NCBI GenBank assembly: GCA_004299555.1
Contig: SCQU01000023.1
Span: 1 to 64,000 of the forward strand
DNA: 64,000 nucleotides
Direction of reading: 5' to 3'
DNA from: Rhodanobacteraceae bacterium
GTDB lineage: Bacteria; Pseudomonadota; Gammaproteobacteria; Xanthomonadales; Rhodanobacteraceae
In this document: piece after piece, positions 26,710 to 35,003 of the stretch
Layout: each line of letters starts with the position of its first letter
Numbering within the stretch: position 1 is the stretch's first letter
Notes under the pieces: generated by a model
The model's input: only the letters and a program-made list of their open reading frames with translations
Database searches by the model: none
What the model was told of the DNA's origin: nothing
Program-made: the position numbers and the translations under genes

Positions 26710-29613
26710 ATGGCAGGCGACGTTCACCATCTGGCCGCTGAAGCCAGCCAGCCGCCCACCGCCGCGACGTTGTGTCACGCGATCAGCAGACTGTGGGCGG
26801 CACCGGATCTGGACGGCGTGATCGAGGCCGCACGCGCCCTGCTGGCCGGGCTCGCGCCGGGGACGGCCATCGAGCGCTGCGCCGAGGACCCGGATGCGCC
26901 ACCCGCGGCGGCCGCTGCCGCGCTTGCCAGCATCCGGCTGGCCGGCAACGAGACGCTGCGGATCACCGCGACGGCACCCAGTCCCGGGCTTGGCACGCTG
27001 ACCGGCAACGCGGTGGAGATGATCGAGGCGCGCGTGCGCGCGCTGCTGCACCAGACGCTCGTCAACGACTCGATCGAGCAGCTGGCCCGGGCCGAGCGCC
27101 TGCAGAGCGCACTGTACGCCATTGCCGACCAGGCCAGCGCGCTGGGCGCCCGGCTGGAAGAGATGTTTCGCGCGCTGCACGCGATCGTCGGCACGCTGAT
27201 GTACGCCGAAAACTTCTACATCGCGCTCTATGACGCCAAGCAGGACAGCGTCCGCTTCCCCTATTACGCCGACAGCGTGGACCCGGAGCTGCCGTATCCG
27301 ACGGTTGCCACGCGGATGGCCGACATCGAGCACGGCCCGACCTGGTATGTGATCCACGAAGGCAAGCCGCTGATGGGCTCGATGGACGCCATGCGCGCGC
27401 AAGTCGGCGCCGGGTTCACCGGTGCGGGCGCGCTGTGCGAAGACTGGCTGGGCGTACCGCTGCTGCACGGCGAGGAGGTGGCCGGTTGCGTAGTGGTGCA
27501 AAGCTACGATCAGGCCCACCACTACGACGAGGAAGACCGGACGCTGCTGATCTACGTCGCGCAGCACATCCAGACCGCACTCGAACGCCGTTTCGCCCGC
27601 GCCGAACTCGAACACCGGGTCGAGGAACGCACCGAGGCGCTGCGCGAGGCCAATCGCGTGCTGCAGCAGCAGGTACTGGAACGCCAGCGCGGCGAACGTC
27701 TGCAGGCGGCGCTGTTCCGCATTGCCGAGCTGGCCAGCACCACCGAGAGCATCGACAACTTTTACGCGGCCGTACACCGGGTGGTGGGCGGACTCCTGTA
27801 CGCGCGCAATTTCTACATTGCGCTGGTGTCCGAGGACGGCTCGGAGCTCACCTTTCCCTACTCGGTCGACGAACGCGACCGTCAACGTGAACCGCGCCAG
27901 CTCACCAACGGCCTGACCGAATACGTCTTGCGCCATGGCACGGCGCTGCTCGCCAATGCGCCGGAAATCACGCGCCTGCGCGCCGCGGGCGAGGTATCCC
28001 AGCACGGCACCGACTCGGTGTGCTGGCTCGGGGTTCCGCTGGTCTGCGCCGAGCACACCGTCGGCGCGCTGGCGGTGCAAAGCTACTCGGCCGAGCACCG
28101 CTATACGCTGCGCGACCAGGAACTCCTGACCTTCGTCTCCTATCACATCGCCAACGCGCTCGAACGCGTGCGCGCCAGCGAATCGCTCAAGCTCGCCTAC
28201 GCCAACCTCGAACACCGGGTGGGCGAGCGTACCCGCGCGCTGGCGCTGGCCAATCGCGACCTGCGCGCCCAGATCGCCGAGCGCGAACGCATCGAGGCGC
28301 GGCTGAAGTATGAAACGCTGCACGATTCCCTGACCGGGCTGCCCAACCGCACCTTGCTGATGCAGCGTCTGGAGCTTGCGCTGGAACGCTTCCACGCCGA
28401 TCCCTCCAAGGCGTTCGCGGTATTGTTCATGGATCTTGACCGCTTCAAGGTCATCAACGACTCGGTCGGCCACCTGATCGGTGACGACCTGCTGTTCCAG
28501 GCCGGTGGCCGGATCCGCGCGTGCCTGAAGTCCGAGGACGTTGTCGCGCGCCTCGGCGGCGACGAGTTCGGCGTGCTGCTGGAAGGCATTTCCAGCACCG
28601 ACAAGGCCTGCCGCGTGGCCAAGCGCATCATCGAGGATCTCACCGCGCCGTTCCGGCTGGCGGGCAAGGAATTGTTCACCTCGACCTCGATCGGCGTCGC
28701 ACTGGCGGCAGACCACTACCGGCATCCGGACGAACTGTTGCGCGACGCCGATTCGGCGATGTATCGCGCCAAGGCCGGCGGCCGCCACCGCGTGTCGGTG
28801 TTCGACGACGGCCTGCGCCAGCGGGCGGTGGCGCTGCTGGAAACCGAGAACGACCTGCGCCACGGCGTGACCCGCCGCGAATTCGTGCCGTTCTACCAGC
28901 CCATCGTCGACATCCCGACCGGTGCCACCGTGGGCTATGAGGCCCTGATGCGCTGGCAGCACCCGCAACGCGGCCTGCTGCTGCCGGCGGAGTTCCTGGC
29001 CGTGGCCGAAGAGACCGGCGCCTCCGAGGCCATGGACTGGCAAATCTTCGAGCAGGTGTGCGAGCAGGTCAACGCCCTTGCCGCCGCCAGTGCCAACACC
29101 ATTTTTGTCGGCATCAACCTGTCCGCCCGCCACTTTCGCAACCCCGACCTGGACCGCCGGCTGCTGCGCCTTTTGGCCGACCACAACGTGGCGCCGGCGC
29201 TCATCCGCGTGGAAATCACCGAACGCGCGATGCTGGACAACCCGCCCGAGGCCAAGCGCACGCTGCGCATTCTTGGCAGCGCAGGGATCAAGATTTCACT
29301 CGACGATTTCGGCACCGGCTATTCGTCGCTGTCCTACCTGCACCAGTACCCCGTCTCGGCGCTGAAGATCGACCAGTCCTTCGTCCGCGAATTGGACCGC
29401 GAGGACCACAGCAGCAGCGACGCGGTCATCCGCACCATCCTCGCGATGGCCAAGCTGCTCTCGATGCAGGTGATTGCCGAAGGGGTTGAAACCACCGCGC
29501 AACGCGACCTTTTGACCCAGATGGGCTGCCGGTTTGCGCAAGGGTTCCTGTACTCGCCCGCGCAACCCATCGCCACCTGGGTCACGGACGGCGTGCCCGC
29601 CGCATCGGCATGA
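26710..29613 (+). CDS. GAF-GAF-GGDEF-EAL cyclic-di-GMP enzyme
   Basis: 967-residue soluble protein predicted to make and/or degrade c-di-GMP in response to ligands of two GAF domains. The order is an N-terminal helical region (1-120), GAF1 (about 130-300), a coiled-coil linker, GAF2 (about 345-490), a second linker, GGDEF (about 535-695) and EAL (about 710-955). The active site GGDEF is intact at 616-620, but the I-site position reads KSED instead of RxxD, so product inhibition may be absent. The EAL motif is intact (744-746) with LDDFGTGYSS and the LKIDQSFV segment. No membrane helix or signal peptide. TACACT (26676-26681) is a possible -10. Its stop overlaps the mtgA start (ATGA). Confidence 0.94.
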   Translation: MAGDVHHLAAEASQPPTAATLCHAISRLWAAPDLDGVIEAARALLAGLAPGTAIERCAEDPDAPPAAAAAALASIRLAGNETLRITATAPSPGLGTLTGNAVEMIEARVRALLHQTLVNDSIEQLARAERLQSALYAIADQASALGARLEEMFRALHAIVGTLMYAENFYIALYDAKQDSVRFPYYADSVDPELPYPTVATRMADIEHGPTWYVIHEGKPLMGSMDAMRAQVGAGFTGAGALCEDWLGVPLLHGEEVAGCVVVQSYDQAHHYDEEDRTLLIYVAQHIQTALERRFARAELEHRVEERTEALREANRVLQQQVLERQRGERLQAALFRIAELASTTESIDNFYAAVHRVVGGLLYARNFYIALVSEDGSELTFPYSVDERDRQREPRQLTNGLTEYVLRHGTALLANAPEITRLRAAGEVSQHGTDSVCWLGVPLVCAEHTVGALAVQSYSAEHRYTLRDQELLTFVSYHIANALERVRASESLKLAYANLEHRVGERTRALALANRDLRAQIAERERIEARLKYETLHDSLTGLPNRTLLMQRLELALERFHADPSKAFAVLFMDLDRFKVINDSVGHLIGDDLLFQAGGRIRACLKSEDVVARLGGDEFGVLLEGISSTDKACRVAKRIIEDLTAPFRLAGKELFTSTSIGVALAADHYRHPDELLRDADSAMYRAKAGGRHRVSVFDDGLRQRAVALLETENDLRHGVTRREFVPFYQPIVDIPTGATVGYEALMRWQHPQRGLLLPAEFLAVAEETGASEAMDWQIFEQVCEQVNALAAASANTIFVGINLSARHFRNPDLDRRLLRLLADHNVAPALIRVEITERAMLDNPPEAKRTLRILGSAGIKISLDDFGTGYSSLSYLHQYPVSALKIDQSFVRELDREDHSSSDAVIRTILAMAKLLSMQVIAEGVETTAQRDLLTQMGCRFAQGFLYSPAQPIATWVTDGVPAASA

Positions 29614-30356
29614 CCCGCGGGAACACGGGATCCGCCCGCCCGCGGCGGCGACGCTGGTGGCGGCGGCTGCTGTGGCTGCCCATCGCCTGGCTTGCCGCGA
29701 CGTGGCTGCCGGTGCTGATCCTGCGTTTCGTGCCGCCGGTCACCAGCGCCTACATGGCAGAGCGCAGCCTTTCGGCCGCGTGGCACGGCGAGCGCGGCTT
29801 CACGCTCCACTACCACTGGGTGCCATGGCCGAAGATCGCGCCGGTCGCGCCACTGGCGATGGTTGCCGGTGAAGACCAGACGTTCCCCTTCAACCACGGT
29901 TTTGACATTCCATCGATCCGCTCGGCGCTCGAGGTGGCCGAGGCCGGCGGACGCCTGCGGGGCGCCAGCACCATCACCCAGCAAACCGCGCGCAACCTGT
30001 TCCTGTGGAGCGGCGGCGGATTTTTCCGCAAGGGCCTTGAAGCCTACTTCACGGTGCTGATCGACCTCACCTGGCCCAAGCGGCGGATCCTCGAGGTGTA
30101 CGCCAACATCGCCGAACTTGGCGACGGCATCTACGGGGTCCAGGCCGCCGCGCAGGCATACTTCCACGAACCCGCATCACGCCTGACACCACAGCAGGCC
30201 GCGCTGCTCGCCGCGGTACTGCCCAATCCGCGCGGCTGGCACGCCAGCCGGCCATCGGCGTACGTACAGCGGCGCGCCGCGTGGATCGAGCGCCAGATGC
30301 GCCAGCTGGGCGGCGTTGCCTATGTGCTGGACGCGCATCCGCCGCGCCCGCGCTGA
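29610..30356 (+). CDS. mtgA: Monofunctional peptidoglycan glycosyltransferase
   Basis: Polymerises lipid II into glycan strands at the inner membrane. In the 248 residues a cationic N-terminus and one transmembrane helix (about 20-42) are followed by a GT51 domain with the catalytic Glu in GEDQTFPFNHGFD, then RGASTITQQTARNLFLW, LEVYANIAELGDGIYGVQAA and AALLAAVLPNPRGW, all family motifs. No transpeptidase domain, as expected for MtgA. Translationally coupled to the c-di-GMP gene by a 4-base overlap. An enzymatic link between them is not implied. Confidence 0.96.
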   Translation: MTRGNTGSARPRRRRWWRRLLWLPIAWLAATWLPVLILRFVPPVTSAYMAERSLSAAWHGERGFTLHYHWVPWPKIAPVAPLAMVAGEDQTFPFNHGFDIPSIRSALEVAEAGGRLRGASTITQQTARNLFLWSGGGFFRKGLEAYFTVLIDLTWPKRRILEVYANIAELGDGIYGVQAAAQAYFHEPASRLTPQQAALLAAVLPNPRGWHASRPSAYVQRRAAWIERQMRQLGGVAYVLDAHPPRPR

Positions 30357-30425
30357 GCCGTCCGCACCGGCGCGCGTTCTGGCGCTAGAATCGGTGGCAC
30401 CTTCCGCGCTTCGGAGGATGCTTCC

Positions 30426-30854
30426 ATGCAACAGGTCAAGCAGCTGCTGGAGACCAAGGGCCGCAGCGTCGTCACCATCGGGCCGGACGCGCCGGTGCTG
30501 GACGCGATCAGGCTCATGGCCGAACGCCGCATCGGCGCCCTGGTCGTGGTTCGCGGAGACGCCCTCGCCGGCATCGTCACCGAGCGCGACTACGCGCGCA
30601 AGGTGATCCTGAAAGGCCACTCGTCACGCGAAACGCCGGTGGCCGACATCATGACGCCCGCGCCGACTACGGTCGCGCCCACGGCGACCGTGGACGAATG
30701 CATGCGCCTGTGCACCGAACTGCGCGTGCGCCACCTGCCGGTGGTCGACAACAACCGGCTGGCGGGGATCGTGTCGATCGGTGACCTGGTCAAGGCGGTG
30801 ATCGACGAACAGGCAGCCGAGATCGACCACCTGCACCGCTACATTGCCGGGTGA
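30426..30854 (+). CDS. CBS-domain protein
   Basis: 142-residue protein consisting of two CBS domains (about 8-62 and 72-130), which bind adenine nucleotides and act as energy or ligand sensors. Typical strings are VTIGPDAPVLDAIRLMAER, IVTERDYARKVIL and VADIMTPAPTTVAPTATVDE. Stand-alone CBS proteins of this size are common in Proteobacteria, with uncertain targets. GGAGG lies 8 bases before the ATG, and TAGAAT (30386-30391) is a good -10 about 28 bases before that ribosome-binding region. Probably its own transcription unit. Confidence 0.93.
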   Translation: MQQVKQLLETKGRSVVTIGPDAPVLDAIRLMAERRIGALVVVRGDALAGIVTERDYARKVILKGHSSRETPVADIMTPAPTTVAPTATVDECMRLCTELRVRHLPVVDNNRLAGIVSIGDLVKAVIDEQAAEIDHLHRYIAG

Positions 30855-30892
30855 CCGGGTCGACGCCAACCGCGCCGGGCCGGTGACCATCG

Positions 30893-31516
30893 CTACTTGC
30901 CGCTGCGTACCGCCGCGACGTCGGCCGGCGTGACCGGCTTGGCGTGGTTGCCCCACGAGGAGCGCTCGTAGTTGGCGATGTCGGCAACCTGTACATCGGT
31001 GAGCTGGCTGCCGAAGGGCGGCATCACGCCGCTGTAGGTCTTGCCGGCGATCACGGTGCCATGCCGGCCGTTCAGGATGGTTTCGATCTGCGCCTTCGGG
31101 TTCGCGTCGCCGACCGCCGGATTGCCCTTCAGCGGCGGGAAGGCACCGGCGACGCCCTCGCCGGTGGTCTGATGACACGCCGCGCAGGTGCTGTCGAACA
31201 TCGACTTGCCCTTGTCGGCGGCGTAGCTGTAGGGGCCGCTCGATGCCGCCGCGGACGCTGCCGGCGGTTTCGGCGCCGCCGCCGGCGCAGCAGCGGCCAA
31301 CGCCGCCTTGCCCGCGCTGCCGGCATAGACCGCGCTGACGGGCGTCACCCGCGCGCCCGCACGCTGTTGCTGCAAGGGGTCCGTCGGCTTGGCCCGCGAC
31401 GCCCACACGAACGTGCCGATGATGATCAGGATCACCCCCGTGCCGGCAAGCAGGGCAAACATGATCGCCAAATGCCGAAGGGTGGAATGGTCCGACGGAC
31501 TGAGTTGCAGGCTCAC
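30893..31516 (-). CDS. Membrane-anchored c-type cytochrome
   Basis: 207 residues from GTG 31516 (GGAG 7 bases upstream). One transmembrane helix (about 16-38), an Ala/Pro-rich linker (about 60-93) and a monohaem cytochrome c domain with CAACH at 111-115 and a Met ligand candidate in SGVMPPFGS. The domain is clearly related to the C-terminal haem domain of the nitrite reductase gene at 55930-57966: both begin GPY-(S/T)-(Y/F), share CAACHQ-TG, GAFPPLK-NP and end with ERTSWGNHGKPVT-like sequence. It is divergent from the GMC oxidoreductase gene, for which it is a plausible electron acceptor (inference). Confidence 0.9.
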   Translation of the reverse strand: MSLQLSPSDHSTLRHLAIMFALLAGTGVILIIIGTFVWASRAKPTDPLQQQRAGARVTPVSAVYAGSAGKAALAAAAPAAAPKPPAASAAASSGPYSYAADKGKSMFDSTCAACHQTTGEGVAGAFPPLKGNPAVGDANPKAQIETILNGRHGTVIAGKTYSGVMPPFGSQLTDVQVADIANYERSSWGNHAKPVTPADVAAVRSGK

Positions 31517-31722
31517 TGGCAAGCTCCGGTCAAGCGAAGGGCGGCATCCCCGGGCCCCCGCGGATGCACATGGCTGGCGAGTATAACCGCAGCCGGGGAC
31601 GCGTCCAAATGGCGTCCGCGTGGGCCTTTGCGGCATCGCGCACCACCCCTTGACCTGCGCTACACACGCTGCCGTGCTACAACGCGGGTTTGCCACCTGC
31701 CGGCCAGCACGGAGCGCGACGC

Positions 31723-33327
31723 GTGTCCACAGAGCATTTCGACCTCATCGTGATCGGCTCCGGCCCCGGCGGTGCCACGCTGGCGCAGCGGCTGGCGCCG
31801 TCGGGCAAGAAGATCCTGATCCTGGAACGCGGCGACTGGCTCGAACGTTCGATGGACAACTGGGATTCCAGGAAGGTTTTCATCGACAACCTCTACCAGG
31901 CCGCCGAAACCTGGTATGACCAGGCCGGCAAGGCTTTCCACCCCGGCCTGCATTACTTCGTCGGCGGCAATTCCAAGCTGTACGGCGCCGCGCTGTTTCG
32001 CCTGCGCGAGCGCGATTTCGAGGCGCTGCCGCACGCCGGCGGCGTGTCGCCCGGGTGGCCGCTCAAATACGACGTGTTTGCGCCCTACTACGAGCAAGCC
32101 GAAAGACTGTTCCACGTTCACGGCGCCGCCGGCGAAGACCCGACCGAACCCAGGCGAGCCGGCCCGTACCGGTACCCGCCGGTGTCGCACGAACCGCGGA
32201 TGCAGCAACTGGCCGATACCTTCGCGCGGCACGGCCTGCACCCGTTCCACCTGCCGCTCGGCATCCTGCTGGATGAAAAGGACGGCAAGATCACGCCGAC
32301 CAGTGCGTTCGTCCGCAATCCGTTCTTCGATGGCTACCCCAGCCTTACCAACGGCAAGGCCGACGCCGAGGTCGTGTGCATCAATCCGACCCTGGCCGCG
32401 TACCCGAACGTCACCCTGCTGACCGGCGCGTACGTGGCGCGGCTGGATACCGGCGCCTCCGGCCGCGCCGTCAACGCGGTGCAAGTGGAACGCAACGGCG
32501 GCAAGGAAACCTACAGCGCCGACATCGTCGTGGTCGCCTGCGGCGCCTTGTCCTCGGCCCTGCTGCTGCTGCGCTCGGCCAGCGCGAAACACCCGCACGG
32601 GCTGGCCAACGGTTCGGACCAGGTCGGCCGCAACTATATCCGCCACAACCAGTCGGTATTGATGGCAGTAACCCGCGAACCCAACGACACGGTGTTCCAG
32701 AAAACCCTGGCCCTGAGCGATTTCTACTTTGGGGCCGGGGACTGGCCGCATCCCATGGGCCTGATCCAGATGACCGGGAAGTCGCACGCCGACACCATCC
32801 GCGGCGAGTCGCTGCCGCCGTGGCTGGAATGGCTGCCGGAAAAACCCTTCCAATACCTCGCCCACCACTCGCTGGATTTCTGGCTCTCGAGCGAGGATCT
32901 GCCGCGACCGGAAAACCGCATCCGCTACGACGGCGGGCGGGTGGTGGTCGAGCAGACCGACAACAACATGGAAGCCCACCGCCACCTGCGCGCGAAACTT
33001 GAAGCATTGCTGGAGCCGATCGGCGCGCACCCGCACCTCCTGCAACGCAAGCTGTACCTTGGCAAGGACATCCCGATCGGCGGCACCGCGCACCAGGCCG
33101 GCACCGCGCGCTTTGGCCCCGACCCCAAGACCTCGGTGCTCGACCTTGACTGCAAGGCGCACGAACTTGACAACCTGTATGTCGCCGACGCCAGCTTTTT
33201 CCCCTCGATCGGCGCGGTGAACCCCACCCTGACCATCATCGCCAACGCGTTGCGGGTCGCGGATCGGATTGCCGAACGCATGGGTATCCCAACCAACGAA
33301 ACGCCGGTCGTGGAGGGCCAGCCGTGA
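31723..33327 (+). CDS. GMC-family FAD oxidoreductase
   Basis: 534-residue flavoprotein dehydrogenase of alcohols or sugars. It has the FAD-binding DLIVIGSGPGGATLAQRLAP at the N-terminus, GGNSKLYGAALFRLRERDFE, and the GMC C-terminal domain with GGTAHQAGTARFG (active-site His region) and NPTLTIIANALRVAD. Start GTG 31723 with GGAG upstream is preferred over an in-frame TTG at 31690. No signal peptide. The stop codon and last codons (GTG GAG GGC CAG CCG TGA) lie inside the first unit of a tandem repeat. The divergent cytochrome c and downstream lactonase suggest oxidation of a sugar to a lactone. The substrate is not known. Confidence 0.93.
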   Translation: MSTEHFDLIVIGSGPGGATLAQRLAPSGKKILILERGDWLERSMDNWDSRKVFIDNLYQAAETWYDQAGKAFHPGLHYFVGGNSKLYGAALFRLRERDFEALPHAGGVSPGWPLKYDVFAPYYEQAERLFHVHGAAGEDPTEPRRAGPYRYPPVSHEPRMQQLADTFARHGLHPFHLPLGILLDEKDGKITPTSAFVRNPFFDGYPSLTNGKADAEVVCINPTLAAYPNVTLLTGAYVARLDTGASGRAVNAVQVERNGGKETYSADIVVVACGALSSALLLLRSASAKHPHGLANGSDQVGRNYIRHNQSVLMAVTREPNDTVFQKTLALSDFYFGAGDWPHPMGLIQMTGKSHADTIRGESLPPWLEWLPEKPFQYLAHHSLDFWLSSEDLPRPENRIRYDGGRVVVEQTDNNMEAHRHLRAKLEALLEPIGAHPHLLQRKLYLGKDIPIGGTAHQAGTARFGPDPKTSVLDLDCKAHELDNLYVADASFFPSIGAVNPTLTIIANALRVADRIAERMGIPTNETPVVEGQP

Positions 33328-34025
33328 CGGGCCGGACATCCCCCCGCCGCTGCGCGGCGGCCCCCTTCGTGCCGAAGGGGGCTGAACCCCACGCAACCTC
33401 GACGCCCGTCTTCCCCCCTTCGCTCATGGAGGGCCAGCTGTGACGGGCCGGACATCCCCCGCCGCTGCGCGGCGGCCCGCTTCGTGCCGAAGGGGGCTGA
33501 ACCCCACGCAACCTCGACGCCCGCTTTCCCCCTTCCGCTCATGGAGGGCTACCCGTGACCGGCCGGGCATTCCCCGCCGCTGCGCGGCGGCCCCCTTCGT
33601 GCCGAAGGGGGCTGAACCCCACGCAACCTCGACGCCCGTCTTCCCCCCTTCCGCTCATGGAGGGCTACCCGTGACGGGCCGGGCATCCCCCCGCCGCTGT
33701 GCGGCGGCCCGCTTCGTGCCGAAGGGGGCTGAACCCCACGCAACCCCGACGCCCGCTTTCCCCCTTCCGCTCATGGAGGGCCAGCCGTGACGGGCCGGGC
33801 ATCCCCCCGCCGCTGCGCGGCAGCCCCCTTCGTGCCGAAGGGGGCTGAACCCCACGCAACCTCGACGCCCGTCTTCCCCCCTTCGCTCATGGAGGGCCAG
33901 CTGTGACCGGCCGGACATCCCCCCGCCGCTGCGTGGCGGCCCGCTTCGTGCCGAAGGGGGCTGAACCCCACGCAACCTCGACGCCCGTCTTCCCCCTTCC
34001 GCAGGAAGGGGGATTGAGGGGGATG
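33311..34025 (-). repeat. Tandem array of six ~116-bp units (dispersed repeat family, copy B)
   Basis: Units begin at 33311, 33427, 33542, 33658, 33774 and 33890 with TGGAGGGC(C/T)A, each 115-116 bases, and differ by a few substitutions. Each has a hairpin at CCGCCGCTGCGCGGCGG, a second hairpin CCCCCTTCG-TGC-CGAAGGGGG (one arm sometimes altered to CCCGCTTCG), CTGAACCCCACGCAACCTCGACG and a C-rich end. After unit six comes a terminal hairpin CCCCCTTCCGCAGGAAGGGGG and ATTGAGGG, matching copies A and C when read on the minus strand. The 116-base period is not a multiple of three, so it is not coding. Unit 1 starts inside the last codons of the GMC gene. Confidence 0.93.
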
Positions 34026-34069
34026 GTCTTTGCGGGCCGGGAAGCGGCGTACCAGACAAGGAGCACACC

Positions 34070-34579
34070 ATGTGGCTGAACCTGTACCTCGTCCCCATCG
34101 TGATCCGCGTGTGCCTGGTGGTACTGTTTCCCTTCAGCGCACTGGACAAGATCGTGTTCTGGAAGGATGCCATCGGACAAGCCGATTCCTCACTGTTGCC
34201 GCGCTGGAGCGGGCCGCCCCTGCTCGTGGCCGCGATCGTCGTGGAAGTGCTGGCGCCGTTTTGCATCGTGTTTGGCTGGCACGACCGTATCGCGGCCCTG
34301 GCGCTGGCGCTGTTTTGCGTGGTTACCGCAATGTTGTACCACCCGTTCTGGAAGTTTGCCGATTTCTGGAAATCGGGCAACAGCGTCGCCCGCAGCCACT
34401 TCTGGGACTTCCTGAAGAACTTCGGGCTGGTCGGGGGCCTGCTGCTGATCGTGTTCGCGACCCAACTCGCGCCCGCCGGGGTCGTGGCGCGCCGGCCGGG
34501 GTCTTCGACCGCGGTGTACACGCCGGCCGGGACGGCGGCGCCGGCATCCGTACCGGGCTGGATCCAGCATGGCCGCTGA
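34070..34579 (+). CDS. DoxX-family membrane protein
   Basis: 169 residues with about four transmembrane helices (roughly 6-26, 48-68, 73-92, 118-136), FSALDKIVFWKDAIG after the first helix and a hydrophilic C-terminus rich in Ala/Pro. DoxX proteins are subunits or partners of membrane quinone- or thiol-linked oxidoreductases. Perfect AAGGAG lies 6 bases before the ATG. The gene starts just after the tandem repeat array and overlaps the next gene by 11 bases, so it is the head of a tightly packed set. A DoxX-like domain also forms the N-terminus of the nitrite reductase fusion at 55930. Confidence 0.85.
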   Translation: MWLNLYLVPIVIRVCLVVLFPFSALDKIVFWKDAIGQADSSLLPRWSGPPLLVAAIVVEVLAPFCIVFGWHDRIAALALALFCVVTAMLYHPFWKFADFWKSGNSVARSHFWDFLKNFGLVGGLLLIVFATQLAPAGVVARRPGSSTAVYTPAGTAAPASVPGWIQHGR

Positions 34580-35003
34580 AACCGGCCCCGCGCCACCGCA
34601 CCTTGAATACTGGTGCGTGCATGTTGACGCGGCCGGCGTGAGCCATCAGGAGCGCCGCATGCTGACGGATTTTGAACGCCAGAGCATGGGCGGTGCGGCC
34701 CCGCAGTGGAACGCGATACTGGCCGCAAGGCCGGCGCGCGCGATGTTCAGCGTCCTGCCGGCCGGCTGGATCGGCGATTGGCACGAGAACCCGGCGCCGC
34801 AGTGGATCGTGCCGCTGTCCGGGCGCTGGTTCGTTGAAACCATGGACGGCCGGCGCGTGGAGATGGGCCCGGGCGAGGTGTCGTTTGGCGGCGACCAGGG
34901 TTGCCGTGCCGACACGCGCGGCCACAAGGGCCACCGTTCGGGGACGCTCGGGGCCGAACCCGCACTGCTGTTGCTGGTGCAGATGTCGGGCCGCGGGCCA
35001 TGA
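34569..35003 (+). CDS. Cupin-like protein
   Basis: 144 residues resembling a single cupin domain: FSVLPAGWIGDWHENPAPQW, IVPLSGRWFVETMDGRRVEM, GPGEVSFGGDQGC. The metal-binding His/Glu set is only partly visible (WHENP; GHKGHRSG). No signal peptide. It overlaps doxX (11 bases) and the SMP-30 gene (4 bases), so it belongs to the same translationally coupled operon. The role is unknown; cupins in sugar-oxidation operons may be isomerases, lactone-binding or regulatory proteins (inference). Confidence 0.7.
   Translation: MAAETGPAPPHLEYWCVHVDAAGVSHQERRMLTDFERQSMGGAAPQWNAILAARPARAMFSVLPAGWIGDWHENPAPQWIVPLSGRWFVETMDGRRVEMGPGEVSFGGDQGCRADTRGHKGHRSGTLGAEPALLLLVQMSGRGP

Noticed and set aside
25510-29184. 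1224-codon open frame on the minus strand
   Set aside because: Only its C-terminal 325 codons (25510-26487) form a plausible protein; the rest is antisense to the GAF-GGDEF-EAL gene and has the Gln/His/Arg-rich composition of a high-GC shadow frame.
33311-34025. CRISPR array
   Set aside because: Units are contiguous ~116-bp repeats without unique spacers, and no cas genes are present.
33655-34728. Minus-strand frames through the 116-bp repeats (MRGVQPPSAR-type peptides)
   Set aside because: The repeat period is not a multiple of three, so the frame shifts each unit; the peptides are by-products of the GC-rich repeat.
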